Positions 48,852 through 61,079 of a stretch of DNA of 64,000 bases are shown here, piece after piece. The position numbers and the translations under genes were made by a program. The stretch is taken from the NCBI RefSeq assembly GCF_004664715.2, contig NC_051083.1:94021920-94085919 (forward strand), in the 5' to 3' direction. The DNA is from Peromyscus leucopus (taxonomy: Eukaryota > Chordata > Mammalia > Rodentia > Cricetidae). Under the pieces are notes generated by a model. The model ran no database searches. It was not told the DNA's origin and saw nothing but the letters and a program-made list of their open reading frames with translations. Each line of letters begins with the position of its first letter. Position 1 is the stretch's first letter.

Positions 48852-49026
48852 TTTTTTTTTTTTTTTTTTTTTTTTTCTTGGTTTTTCGAGACAGGGTTTC
48901 TTTGTGTAGCTTTGCGCCTTTCCTGGAACTCACTCTGTAGACCAGGCTGGCCTCGAACTCACAGAGATCCACCCACCTCTGCCTCCTGAGTGCTGGGATT
49001 AAAGGCGTGTGCCACCACCGCCCGGC
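48852..49026 (-). mobile_element. B1 SINE with long T (A) tail
   Basis: Full-length B1. The target ccaagtt is duplicated at 48845-48851 and 49027-49033. Only 100 bp into intron 2. Confidence 0.95.
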
Positions 49027-49033
49027 CCAAGTT

Positions 49034-49385
49034 GTTTTCATGGGGAATAACCTATTTACTGCAAGTTTTCACTGGAACTCATCTTTTGCATAAGCCTGAT
49101 AGCATTTATGTATTTCTGTGCAATTCTGGGAAAGTAAGCCCATTGTCCACTTCACCAGGGTAACAGCAGTCTCACTTCTCTGGGACACATTGCACATCAC
49201 AGATCTTTGCTTTGATCTTTCCACCTCTTCTTTTCAGTATGTGAGTACCTGTGTAGGTGTACTGCAATTAGCATATGTGCTAATTTGCATACGTTTGGGT
49301 GGGTCTCTGTGGAGGTGTGGGTGGAAGTGTCTGAGTGTATCTATGTGGATGAAAGATTTGTGGAGGACATTAGTACATGTGTTTG
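49034..49385. other. MID2 intron 2 sequence
   Basis: No feature recognised. Confidence 0.4.
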
Positions 49386-49475
49386 CAAGGGCTGAGAATG
49401 TGGCTTGGTAGAGTGCTTGCCTAGCAAGTGCCAAGTCCCTGGGTTCTATTTCTGGCTCTGCAAAACAACAAAAAA
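49386..49475 (+). mobile_element. ID SINE (older)
   Basis: gctgagaatgtggcttggta, gagtgcttgcctagcaagtg, gtccctgggttctatttctg, then an A-rich tail. Confidence 0.85.
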
Positions 49476-49946
49476 TGCCTAGTCAGTATAGCAAAGAAAA
49501 GAATACTTGGCATTAACCATTGCAAATTGCCTTTGAGCACTTAACTTAGAGCTGATTCTTATATCAACGTATCACCAAGTCAGGAGGTGTGGTTAAACAT
49601 CTGAACTAAAAATTTAAACTGAAAGTAATGACTGTTAACTTAGTATTTGCTCTTGTGCCCGTGTTTGTTATTGTAGGCCCAGGCTAAAATACTTGTTTGC
49701 AGTCTCCATCTTAGAAGCGCCAAGCCTTTGACTGGTGTTCAGTGGACAGTTCTGTGAAGTTATGTTAAATAACATTTATTTTCAAGTCTGAATGCCTAGT
49801 TTTAAAAGTCCTCCTACCTCACCTCGATGTTCACAAATGTCGGTTCTAGCAAACTGTTCTATTCCTATTATCTTCCTGATATGTGGTATAATTTTTCTCA
49901 AGAAGGAAGCCACTTAACATAGATTCCAGACAAAATAAAATGTTTA

Positions 49947-50048
49947 GTGCTTGCTTTGACAACACATATACTAAAATTGGAATGAAATAGAGAAGATTGG
50001 TTAGCATGGTCCTGGCACAAGTATTATGTGAAGTATTCCATATCTTTC
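49947..50048 (+). pseudogene. U6 snRNA pseudogene
   Basis: The sequence follows U6 snRNA from the 5' GTGCTYGCTT stem through the conserved ACACATATACTAAAATTGGAA block, the AGAGAAGATT block and the 3' TTCCATAT end. It has several substitutions (the ACAGAGA-box region reads aaatagaga), a 2-nt insertion, and loss of the GCAAGGATGACACGC segment order. There is no terminal T run typical of Pol III genes and no recognised PSE upstream. It is a retro-copied, non-functional relic in MID2 intron 2. Confidence 0.9.
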
Positions 50049-50313
50049 CATGATTGGAATATATGTTGTATGGAAAAAAATTATTTTTAATTAAAAAAGC
50101 TTAAATTTGGTAATGTCTAAGGACTTCCAGAGGACTAAAACCTGTAGTGTACATTAGATGCTGTTATGTAAAAATCAAGTGCATAATTCCCTGCATTGCT
50201 GTATAATTAAAAATAATTGTTATTTCTTCAATGAATATTATATTATCACACACTGAATTATAATGTGTTCATTATAAAATAAAATGAAATCTAACAAAAA
50301 TAAAGGCTGGGCG

Positions 50314-50318
50314 GTGGT

Positions 50319-50355
<37 letters not shown>
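50314..50355. repeat. (GGT)n(GGC)n expansion inside a B1
   Basis: Pure trinucleotide run of about 42 bp, ending in gcgcacgcc of the B1. Confidence 0.95.
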
Positions 50356-50356
<1 letters not shown>

Positions 50357-50470
50357 ACGCCTGTAATCCCAGCACTCGGGAGGCAGAGGCAGGCGGATCT
50401 CTGTGAGTTCGAGGCCAGCCTGGGCTACAGAGCGAGATCCAGGACAGGCTCCAAAGCTACAGAGAAACCC

Positions 50471-50972
50471 TGTGGTGGTATTGTGTTCCCCAAAATATTG
50501 TGTACTCTAATAAATTTATCTGGGGTCAGAGAACAGACAGCCACTAGATACAAAGGCTAGAAAATGGTGGCACTCACACCTTTAATCCTAGCATTCCAGA
50601 GATAGAAATCCTCTGGATCTCTGTGAGTTCAAGGCCACATTGGAAATAGCCAAGCATGGTGACACACGCCTTTAATCCAGCAAGCAGCTTTAATCCAGGA
50701 GTGGTGTAGAAAGCAAAAAGATATATAAGGCGTGAGGACCAGAAACTAGATGCATTTGGTTGGTTAAGCATTCAGGCTTTTGAGCAGTAATTCAGCTGAG
50801 ACCCATTTGGGATGAGGACTCAGAGGCCTCCAGTCTGGGGAGACAAGACCAGCTGAGGATCGGCGAGGTGAGATAGCTGTGCTTGTTCTGTCTCTCTGAT
50901 CTACCAGCATGGACCCAATAACTCGCCTCAGGTTTGAGTTTATTAATAAGAACTTTTAAAATTCCTGCAACA
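50471..50972 (+). mobile_element. ERV class II-like solo LTR nested in B1
   Basis: TGTGGTGGTATTG...CTGCAACA, 502 bp. Exact 6-bp duplication aaaccc at 50465-50470 and 50973-50978, and the B1 reads through correctly when the LTR is removed. The LTR itself contains two B1-derived modules (cacacctttaatcctagc and acacacgcctttaatccagc) and a gatatataaggc TATA-like motif at about 50720. Confidence 0.93.
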
Positions 50973-51013
50973 AAACCCTGTCTCAAAAAACAAAACAAAA
51001 CAAAACAAAAAAA

Positions 51014-52304
51014 TGTTTAAATGAATAGCAAGAATAGCACCCTGAAATATAGCCTATGAACATAAGCCAAGCTAGAAGAAAGGCCTAGATTCCATGCTAG
51101 CAAGGCAAGAAAGCAATGGAAGTTTTCCTTCTGTCATAATCTGGTGAACTTATTATTCAGATTTACATTAAAGGAAGTGTTGGTAAGGGTAACAATACTC
51201 AAAATAGGATATGGTTTCTTGCCTGTAATTTACTGCACACATATTTAGAGTATCACACTCTAAGTATTGGTTTGTGCCTCTTTTGATAATTATTTGTTTC
51301 CAATACATAACCTCTTCTCTTTTTAGTTAAGAGCAACTGTATGCCTAATGTGTATAAGAATCAACCTCAGTCTTTTGATTTCAGTTGTGAAACTTGCATT
51401 CTTGTAGGGCTGCAGGGGGAACGTTACTGACTGAAATTCTTAGAGTCAGCAAATTGTTGGGCCATGGACCTAATCTAGTCAAAGCCTTACACTTGGAAGT
51501 TTCATAAACTGAGACTCTGTTACACAAAGTGATTTGGTTAATGTTAGCAGACCTGTTTAGTAATTGGGCTGGAACTGAAAACCAGTCTCCAGGCAGAGTC
51601 AACTATCTTTTTTTTTCCACTGTTGTCTGCTCTTACACTGTTGTTTCCTCTCTGAAATTTGACTTAAAACTTAAATCTATGCTCTAACAACTACTCATTC
51701 CATAGGTCACGATACACAATTAGCAGCATCAGGAAAAGGACACAATTACTTAACATTCAGCTTCACAATGGCAAAAGATGGGGTGGGTTGTAAGAAGAGT
51801 GGGAGATATGGAGAGGATGGAGCAATCACTGCCAAATTTGTTTCCGGTGTTAGGATCATAATAAGGCATTGGCCTTGAAAAATATTCCAGACAGAAATAC
51901 CGGCATCCATATGTACTGCTGAGATAACAAAGAGACTGAGTAGAGTAAGCCTGTATCTACAGGACACTGGCTCCTTGAAAAAAGCTGAAAACATGGGGAG
52001 ATTGAGCAGGCATTTGGCAACATGCAGCTATAGTCCCCGTCTCCAGGGTTGGGTAAACACAAGTGTATTTTATAAAAAGATGCCTTAGCCTGTGACTAAT
52101 CAGTAATTTTTGGAGAATGAGTGGCTATATTTTTTGACAGTTTCCCTTTAATTTTTAGGAAATGTGCAGAAAAGTCTGCTTATAAATTAAGTGGAAACTA
52201 TTTTTGCTCATTTTTGGATAGAGACTGGAAACATCTGAATCATTCCCAACTGTGTGGTTTGTTATGTTGTCTGGAACATCTAGGGCTTTGGAAAGGAGAA
52301 GGAG
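51014..52304. other. MID2 intron 2 sequence
   Basis: No feature recognised. Confidence 0.4.

Positions 52305-52354
<50 letters not shown>
52305..52354. repeat. (GT)n microsatellite
   Basis: About 25 units, followed by a purine-rich stretch to 52430. Confidence 0.95.
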
Positions 52355-52356
<2 letters not shown>

Positions 52357-53682
52357 AAGAGAAGGGGTGAGGGAGGAAGGGAAGGTCGGGGAGAAACAGA
52401 GAGAGGCAGAAGCAGGGGTAGGGGGACTTGGAGAATTTACTCCATCCAGTGCTAAGTGGGAAAAGATATTAATTCTTCACATTCAACAGAAAAGAAGCCT
52501 GCCTTTTAATGTCATATGTAATATTTTGTTTGAATTTAAAATTAGAAAGCATTTATGATTATTCACTTGATTCCTTTCTAAGGAGACTAGAGAAAGCCAG
52601 GTAGCTGGCAAAGGCTGTGTGGGAGATGACCTAAGAACATTCCCCTGGTCCTGAGAGGAACAGAAAGTTCTGTCAGAAAAGGACAAGAATGATAATGTAT
52701 ACTCTACATACACACTAACTCATAACACACACACACACACACAAAGTTGACTTATGGTCAATAACTGATGCAATGTTTATTTTTATTTTTGACTCTGGGG
52801 CTTCACTTTTGGCCTTTTATAACTACCTTTTATGTACAGCCTCCTTGAGGAGGATTAGTGACCTGTAATGCTGTTCAGCAAAAAGCAGGCAAACCATTAT
52901 GGTACAGAAAAAAGGTCAGAGTAATCAGAAGCTAGCTTGCTTTTTGAACATGTCCTCAAAATGGAGTTGAGGACTTGGGGAGTACTTATATAATGTTTTA
53001 TGATTTTATTTGTTTAGACTGCCTGTAGGGTTGAGATTCAGGACACACAATCTTTAGAAGACTACCAGTGGTTTAATTAATTCAAACAGTACTCGTGGTC
53101 CTGACAGTTACACATACCTTAGTTCATGATACATGCTATAATTTTATAAAACTGCTTCACATTTTAGAACTTCCATTCATAAACAGTTCCCACCTTATAA
53201 AAGATTGATATTATTATATTATCTAATGTTGGGTTTACATAGAGAGGCCAATTTCAGTGGCTCTCTCTTGCTGGTAGACTTGAACTTAATATTCTAAAAT
53301 CTGTTTTTTATCATTTGATGCTGATTTACATTTTCCCCTCACAACTCTCAAATTTTCTAGCTTCATCTACTCAGAAGAGCTTCTTAATGGTGTACTGAAC
53401 ATCCACCCCCCTTCTTTTCTTACTACCTTCTCCAGTGTTCTTCTCTTGGCCTGCTTAGGAACTCTGCTGGCTTTTTAGAGCTCAAGCCAAACTCCACAAG
53501 TCTGCTCCAACATACTACAGAGACATCATAATTCCTTGAGGCCAGATACAGAGTCTTTGTTTCTTCAGTATCCTCCTTAGTGTCCACGCAGCAAATGTAC
53601 ATAATATCTCCTTAAGAAATTCAAATAAATTATGTCTTCATAATGACATGGGTTTTTTTTGTTTGTTCTATTTTGGGTTGTA
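52355..53682. other. MID2 intron 2 sequence
   Basis: A short CA tract at 52722-52742; nothing else recognised. Confidence 0.4.
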
Positions 53683-53800
53683 ATTTTTTTTTTTTGAGGC
53701 AAGGTTTTGTTACGTAACACAGGCTGACCTTGAATTCATGATCTTCCTGAATCTGCTTCCTGGGTGCTAGGATTATAGGCGAGAGCCATCGTGCCATGGA
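53683..53800 (-). mobile_element. Old B1 SINE
   Basis: tttgaggcaaggttttgtta, cacaggctgaccttgaattc, gggtgctaggattataggcg. Confidence 0.75.
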
Positions 53801-54305
53801 TTATAATTATTTTGTAGGACGTATACTAGTGCCCATAGCTTGATTTGGTTCTTATCTTAGTAGACACAAATCAGTCTTGCCATTAGGAATACCTTGGAAA
53901 TCTGAAAGTGCCTTCTGTGAGCTACTGACAATTTTCAAACCCAGAGTGTGAGCAAAAGTATAGCATGTCCTTAATTTTAAATATCTATTCATTTTGATTA
54001 CTGGATTTTCCAATTGCCTAACCCTATGGTGACATCTGTATAAATCAGATGTGATTATTATAATTCTCTTTGAGAGTGATGTCTTCACATTTCCATGCCC
54101 ACAGCCTGCCAAAAATATAGCTGATGAAAACCAGGGGGATAGAGGAATTTCCTGAAGGGGATAAACAAGCACATTTTCTTTTTCTTCTTTCATTTCCTCT
54201 AATTCATCACTACAAATAATTCTTAAATAAAGCTACATATCAAGAGTTTTGTTGTTACAATATATTACCTGGAATTAGAGTAAGCTTCTTCCATGGGGAA
54301 GTAAA

Positions 54306-54308
<3 letters not shown>
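53801..54308. other. MID2 intron 2 sequence
   Basis: No feature recognised. Confidence 0.4.

Positions 54309-54357
<49 letters not shown>
54309..54357. repeat. (CA)n microsatellite
   Basis: About 24 units. Confidence 0.95.
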
Positions 54358-54360
<3 letters not shown>

Positions 54361-54806
54361 AATAGATGTTGAGACAGAGCTAAAGATTCCCAGACAAAGA
54401 GAATGGAGATACAAGACTTGGAGAGCTACAGTAAGAGTTAAAAGGTTGAAAAATAAGATATTCTAGAATCTTGTCACCTTGATTACTGTCCTTTTTCCTA
54501 CCCAGACACTCTGTCATCCTCTCACCTATTCTCATTCCATCACCTTACCCCTGTCAATTGTCTGTGCACCCACTTGACACCCACTTCTATTGGCTAAGAC
54601 AGATACCCTCACAACTATGTACCAGTGAGCATTTGATTATAGCTGAACCAATATGAGTATGAATATAAACATGAGAAGATACATATCTTTATGAGAGACT
54701 GGGTTGGGAAGAGGGTATATTTGCATAAATATGTATGCATCATCATCTGTGAGTGTGTGCATTCTTGCATGAATTGGTGACTGAGAATGGCTCTGTGGCA
54801 TTGCAC

Positions 54807-55475
54807 CAGTGTGTCTATAAATATGTGTCACTGTATGTGAAGCTGAAAGAATGCCTGTGATATCTTCTGGTAAGTTGGGCAGGTGGGTATCATGAGTATA
54901 AGACACACTTTCTGTAGACACCTTAGGCAGATTCTCTAAAGAATCTATGATGTATCAGTGTGTCTATAAATATGTGTCACTGTATGTGACTAGAATGTAG
55001 CTAGAGTTTTCCTGCCTTGCCCACAGTCAGGACAAATCTTTGTCACCCGCCAGTTCCACAGCCGCTCAGACCCAACCAAGTAAATACAGAGACTTATATT
55101 GCATACAAACTGTATGGCTGTGGCAGGCTTCTTGCTAACTGTTCTTATAGCTTAAATTAATCCATTTCCATAAATCTATACCTTACCACGTGGCTGGTGG
55201 CTTACCGGCGTCTTCACATGCTGCTGGTCATGGCGGCACCTGGCACTGTCTCTCTGCCTCAGCCTTCCACTTCCCAGAATTCTCCTCTCTCCTTGTCCCA
55301 CCTACTTCCTGCCTGGCCACTGGCCAATCAGTGTTTTATTTATTGACCAATCAGAGCAATTTGACACTAGAGAGATTGTCTATGATATCTACTGGTAAGC
55401 TGGGCAGGTGGGAATCATGAGTATAAGACAAACTTTCTGTAGACACCTTAGGTGGATTCTCTAAAGAATGTATCC
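54807..55475. repeat. 149-bp tandem duplication, second unit split by an LTR
   Basis: Unit 1 54807-54955. Unit 2 starts at 54956 (same cagtgtgtctataaatatgt), is interrupted at 54996, resumes at 55367 and ends near 55475. Removing the LTR and one target copy restores collinearity with unit 1. Confidence 0.92.
54996..55366 (+). mobile_element. ERV class II-like solo LTR
   Basis: TGTAGCTAGAG...ATTTGACA, 371 bp, same family as 21625-22013 but ending earlier. 6-bp duplication ctagaa/ctagag (5/6) at 54990-54995 and 55367-55372. Contains ggccactggccaatcag CCAAT-type motifs. Confidence 0.9.
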
Positions 55476-55904
55476 TAAGTCTAGGGGTAACTCTAATAAA
55501 TGAGCTAGACATCTATGCTCAATTAGAAAACTCTTCAGTAGAGGCCAGGGTGGGTTATCATAGATGAAAGTAGAGGAAAAACTTGTTTCTATATCTTGCT
55601 CACTTGGGTCTAGAATCACAATAGCTAATTATAACAAGAAAAACAGCACTCAATTTGATACATTTGCTACAAAACTTAAAGCAAAAAGAAAAACCTGAGT
55701 TGGGATTTGTGCTCTCTGAGGTGTGGTGATCATTGGAATGATGTGTGCGGATAGGAAGGCTAATACCTGTCAAGGGGTTCTTTGGCTACCCTGTCTTCAG
55801 CCTTCAACTCAAGATCATAAAGTTACTATTGCTTGTAAAGCTGGCTTCTCTCTTGTCTCTTAACTGTTCAAGACTTCTCCCCCATCATATGTGTGTGTAA
55901 ATCC

Positions 55905-56055
55905 AGAACCAGGTGTGGTGTTGAATGCCTACAATCTTAGTACTTGGGAGGTAGAGGAAGGAGGATCAGGAGTTTAAGATCATTCTTGGCTCATAGTGAC
56001 TTTGACTACACCATAGACTACATGAGAATGTGTCTCAAAAAAAAAAAAACACAGA
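55905..56055 (+). mobile_element. B1 SINE (older)
   Basis: ccaggtgtggtgttgaatgc, agtacttgggaggtagagga, gagaatgtgtctcaaaaa with A tail. Confidence 0.8.
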
Positions 56056-56065
56056 ACAACAAACA

Positions 56066-56215
56066 GGCAAGGGCATGTTAGCACATGCCTGTAATTTCAG
56101 CACTTGGGAGGAGCAGGTGGGAGGGTCACTGAAAGTTTGAGGTCTGCCTGATCTATATAGTGAGTTCTGGACCAGCCAGGACTACATAGCAAGACTGTTC
56201 TCAAAAATAGGAAAA
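56066..56215 (+). mobile_element. B1 SINE (older)
   Basis: ggcatgttagcacatgcctg, taatttcagcacttgggagg, accagccaggactacatagc. Sits directly behind the previous B1. Confidence 0.85.
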
Positions 56216-58509
56216 CAGAACATGATTCTAAAACAAAACAAGAAAATCAGAATAACTCTGCAAGTGGCCTATGTGGGTGTTTGAGTAAGTGTATTTTAAT
56301 TTCATCTCTACTAAAACTGCTTTCTAAGGCTCATCTGAATCCTTGTTTTTTTCCTTCCAAGATTTCATCGATTTCTCTGCCTCTGCACTCATGTAGTATT
56401 AATGGGACCCTGTGCTGGAAGATATTTTCTGTTGTCCCTCTGCTTTAAGAGCAAGTTTAGCAACTAGAAACTCCAATTATTTGTGCTCTCACCTTTCTGT
56501 TTTGAGATCGTTTTGTCCCAGGTCTTTTAGTCACCAGTGTCTGAGCTAAATCACTATTTTGAGGATACTTCCAAAGATGATGGATGATTCCAATTACTCT
56601 CGGGTTGATGAGAATCTTGTCTGTTACTATTGGTCAAAGGAACCGATTACATAAACACAAAACATGTAATGAGAGATTAAGGAAACAACAATTACTGAAG
56701 TTAAAGGAGTGATGTTTGAGGATGAAACTATGGTAATGTCTCTTAAGTTCGTGAACACTTGATGTAATGAGATCACACCTTTGTTCTTTGTCTCACCTGA
56801 AGATAGAAGAGCCATTAACAAACTGTAGCATCAGGGATTTGGGATTGAGAATCCTTCATTCACTTAAGAGACAATGACCACTTACTTTGTTTATTGAAAA
56901 TTTTGGGCATCGTGGCAGGAGCAGGAGTTACAAGAAATAAGGCACAGTCTTTGCTACAGTGGGGCTTTGAGCTTAGCAGGGAAGACAGACACAGTAATTG
57001 AAAAATCCAATTCAGTTTGATTGGTAGCATGATGGAAATTTTCATAGGATACTCTGAAGCCCAGAGTTTAGGTCAGGGAAAAGATGTCATCAGGTTCAGA
57101 ACTGGCAATTGGAGAGGGATTTGTGATCAAAGAAGGGTCAAACTGGAAAGACCTGAAAGGGCTTGATGAATGAATGACTACAGTGGTTTTAGATGGTGGA
57201 GAGAGTTAAAGAAGGATGTTTGAGCTGGGAATGTCTTAAAAAATGGAGGCACTGAAGACAGAAATAAAGGAGTTAGGAAGAGGCAACACGTAATTCAACA
57301 TTCATTCATCAAATATTTGCTGTCCACCTATTAGGTGCCAGGCACCAGAAAAGGTGTTGATGTTACAGTGATAAACACAGCTTAATCTCAGCCCTGGTGT
57401 ATTGAGGAGAGACAGATGATTAAGAACACAGTTTTAAGAAAGTGCAAGCATGAGAAGTTATGAGAGCCTCAGAGGGACATTAGGCGAGACTTTGGGTAGA
57501 TTTTGGACCTCCTTATTGGGGAGTGGGGGCAAAGTGATGGAATGAAGATGTTCTAGTTAAGAGAACAGCATGTGTTCAAACAGCTTATGTTATAAGACTT
57601 GAAAGGGCAAGGATTCTAGAAGAAATTGAAATTCAAGTTTTTCCAGTGGCTGAGAAATCATGGCTAGAGGAGTAGATTTAATTGGCTTCAGAATGGAGGT
57701 ACAACCATGAAAAAGCAAGCTGAGAGGGGGTCAAGGGTTGACTCTCACAGTACACTCACGATCAGAAATTATATATGAAGGAAGAACAGATGAAAGAGAT
57801 AGAAAAGATTGTAGCCAAAAGATTGGCAGTGATGAGGGGCAGTGCAGGTAGAATACGATTCTGAGGCTTCTACGAGAGTAGAGTTGGCTTTTATTCACTA
57901 TTATGAGTGTTATCAAAATAAGTGCTATATTTAGGTTTTTAGGAGGTCTAAGTAAAATTTACCTATTTAGGCTAAATATTTAATTCTCGTATGCATCCAA
58001 AGAGGAAGGGAAGCATGCAGAATGGTTCAAGTAACATTCTGGGTCATGACAGAAGTGGTGGTGTGAGTCTGTGCTCAGTGTTTGTAGAGACATCTGAATA
58101 AAAGTGGGGGGTGACAATGTATTTCACCTGGCTTGAGAGTCTGGCCATTTTCTAACAAACTTTAAGTAGAGTTGGCCCGTGTGATACACATCTAGTACAT
58201 CATCTGCATCTCATTGTAGGACATAGCTTGTGTCTATACAACAGCAAATAAATGTTGGGGGAAAGAATAAACTCTGGCATAAGGGTGTGGGCTTCAGTTT
58301 GTCGACCAGATGGTGTGTTCTGTTGTTGAAAGGGCATATGTAATTGATATATAAAGTGACAGACTGAAGCAAAAGCGAAGTAAGTATTTCTAAGACAAAC
58401 ATTTGGGGGTGGGGAGAAGAAAAAGGTAGAACATGACCTGAAAAACATATTAAGATTCTGGCTTCTGGTTTTTGGAAGAGCAGGTAATGTCCATGTATGG
58501 ATAGGATGA
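56216..58509. other. MID2 intron 2 sequence with a faint LINE relic
   Basis: attcattcatcaaatatttg and taggtgccaggcacc near 57300-57350 resemble an ancient mammalian LINE 3' end; otherwise nothing recognised. Confidence 0.35.
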
Positions 58510-58566
58510 GAAAAAAAAGGAAAGAAAAAAGAAAAGAAAAGAAAGAAAAAAAGAGAAAAGGAAAAA
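58510..58566. repeat. Purine (GAAA)n-like tract
   Basis: Almost pure A/G over 57 bp. Confidence 0.9.
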
Positions 58567-58609
58567 ATGCTGAAGAATGGGCATCATAATACTGACTCAG
58601 ATATTTGTT

Positions 58610-58798
58610 TTGCTTGTGGAGACAGGTTTTCACTCTGTTGGCTAGAACTCATGGACGATCTTCCTGCCTTAGCCTCTTGAGTTCTGTGATGATGGATTAT
58701 TTTGTAAATTGGTTTCCTCCCACCACACTGAGGTTTGAACATAGGGCCTTATACATGTTAAGCAAGTGCTGTACCACTGAGTTATATCCGTAGACCTC
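58610..58798 (-). mobile_element. B4 SINE (B1 + ID composite)
   Basis: B1-like part (gtggagacaggttttcactc, gatcttcctgccttagcctc) followed by an ID-like part (tttgaacatagggccttata, agcaagtgctgtaccactga) on the reverse strand. Confidence 0.75.
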
Positions 58799-60239
58799 AG
58801 ATGATGCTGATGCTGATGATTTTTGTCTGGTCCTTGTTCCTCATCTACCCCATGTTTCTTACCCTGATCTCTATTCACATCCTTTTCTTGCTTTCCACAA
58901 CTGAATTACATGACATGGGGATCCATGGAAGTTGCCTTCATCTTTAATAGCTTAACTTTGGGATTGATTTTCTTCTTTTTTGCTCCCACCCCCTGCCCCA
59001 AGGTTCAATTCCCATCTCAAAACCCCAAAGTTCTGATGTTGCCTAGGTTTAGACAACATTTTTCCTGTATATTTTGGAAAGCTAGATAGAATACAGGCCT
59101 TTGATGGCAATACTAGATGTCTTAACAGAACAAACAAAAAATCTGGACCCTTTTCCAGGTCTTATGACTGTATCAGGTAAATGTGTATAAGTGCACATAT
59201 GTGTGTGACTTACATATGCCTCCATGGAATGGAGCATGGCAAATGGAGAGTAGGGCCTTTTAATGAAGAGCTGTTTTTTTTTTAACATATGACTAAATTT
59301 ATTGAGGGAGTCAATAAGAAAGAAGAATGTTACCTTAAGTAACCTGTGTCTAAGGAAGTGAGAATTAAAAAAAAGCAGTGATTATTTAGGTGAGTCAGAG
59401 AGGGCATTTTCAAAAATGGGATGCTGTCTGAAAGAAGAGTGGCCTGTGCCTGGCCTCCTGGGTAGAAAATCATGTTCTTTAGGAAAGGAAACTACAGAGC
59501 ACAAAGAGGCCAAGGCTATACAACACAAACGAAATGGAATTAGGGTGAAAATGGAATCAGTGTAGACTGCCTATTTAGCTAACACAGGCCTCTTACAATC
59601 TCAATTATGGAAGCCAGCCAAGTCTTCCCTTCTTCTTGCATTGTTTAGACACATGTACAATTTTGTGAGAGCTAGAATGTAGTCATTAGAAGGTGAAGAG
59701 GGTCTCAGAGTTTCATAAGCTAAAATGGCTGCTCACCCTCACAAAAAGGGAAATGCAGAAAGACTCAGAGGTAACCTCCTGCTGCAGGAAATGGGAACTT
59801 CATCCTGCTCTCTCTGCCAACCTCCTGTCTCTGTTTCCTCCCAGCAGATATCTCCATTCCAATCTCCCCTGCCACTTTGGCTCTCTTGATGTCATGGTTC
59901 AACTGTTTTGAGAAAGTTGTACTAACTGGGCTTGGACAGAGGGAACCTAGCCCAGTCATTAAATGGAATACATAGAAAGGAGCAAAACAAAGTGATTCTT
60001 CAAAACTGAATCACAATAACAAAGAGACATGTTTATTTTGACATAAAAAGATTTTGTGTCCATGCACACACAAACACACACACAAATCAACTTTGTTTAC
60101 TCAGACATGGTATAGACAAGATCATTACATGGCCAAATCAATCCAAGTCATTCAAACCTAGAGTGGCCCAGAAATTTTAGTTCTAAATGATTTGTGAGTG
60201 CTGGGCATTTTGGAAAGGGTGAGGAGATAGACTGCATAA
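58799..60239. other. MID2 intron 2 sequence
   Basis: No clear gene or repeat. Confidence 0.4.
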
Positions 60240-61030
60240 TTGCTTCAGTTCACTGCTTTCTTTTGAATATGTTCATTATTGAGAATCAATTCCAATTTGA
60301 AAGGAGGCTTTAATTCCTTACAAATGAATAGGAAGTAAGTAAATGTTCAGTGTTTTCCCCCAAATTACGTCTCATAATGTAAGAAAACAGTGGCAAAAAG
60401 CCATCAACAGATGGTGTTTTCATTAGCCAAAGATTTATTTTTCAAAGCATTTTTCATATTAATGAAGCAAGGTTGAAATTAGAGTCATCTTGTCAGTTCT
60501 AGAACTGTGTTGTTAAAATGGACTGGCATTCTGCAAATTGCTAGGGGGCCCGAGCAAACTAACTATTTGCCATCATTTCGTAATGGTAACCCAAGGCCTG
60601 TAGTCTAACCAGACCCTAAATTATGTGTTCAGTCCTAATTTTTGTTTTCTGTAGCTTTATACAAGCCACAACTCTCAGTTCAGGGCCATAAATGAGGAGC
60701 ACACAGCAGGGGATCTTAATCCTGCTCTGCAGTATGAATTATTTATGATATATCAATTTCAAGGCCAATGTTACAACAGGTCTCATGTACTTGTTAAAAA
60801 AATTCTCCCAGTGGAATCACATGGAAACACATTGCAGTGGGAAACACAGAATTTAAATCGTTTTTCTTCTCTAGGGTTATCAGTCAATGGACCATTTATC
60901 AAATAGGTCAAAATAATGATTTTTGATACTCAGGATTTGCATTGATCTGGGAATGTGGACTACTCTTCGGGAGGAAATTTTTGACTGATTGGCTCCATTA
61001 GTAATTTTCCCCTCTCTAATTTACACTAGA
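60240..61030. promoter_or_regulatory. Repeat-free stretch in intron 2, candidate conserved non-coding element
   Basis: About 800 bp without transposon sequence or low-complexity runs, AT-rich, with homeodomain/MEF2-like AT cores (tattaatgaagc, gaattatttatgatat). Inferred from texture only. Confidence 0.3.
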
Positions 61031-61079
61031 CCCTTTGATCAAACTGAGATCTATTCTGTTCACTTTACGGTCAAACTTT

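Larger units (their letters stand above)
50306..50990 (+). mobile_element. B1 SINE with expanded head, split by an LTR
   Basis: B1 head and body 50306-50470; tail resumes at 50973 (aaaccctgtctcaaaa) with an AAAAC-rich end to about 51013. The GGTGGTGGCG region of the head has expanded to about (GGT)5(GGC)10. Confidence 0.92.
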
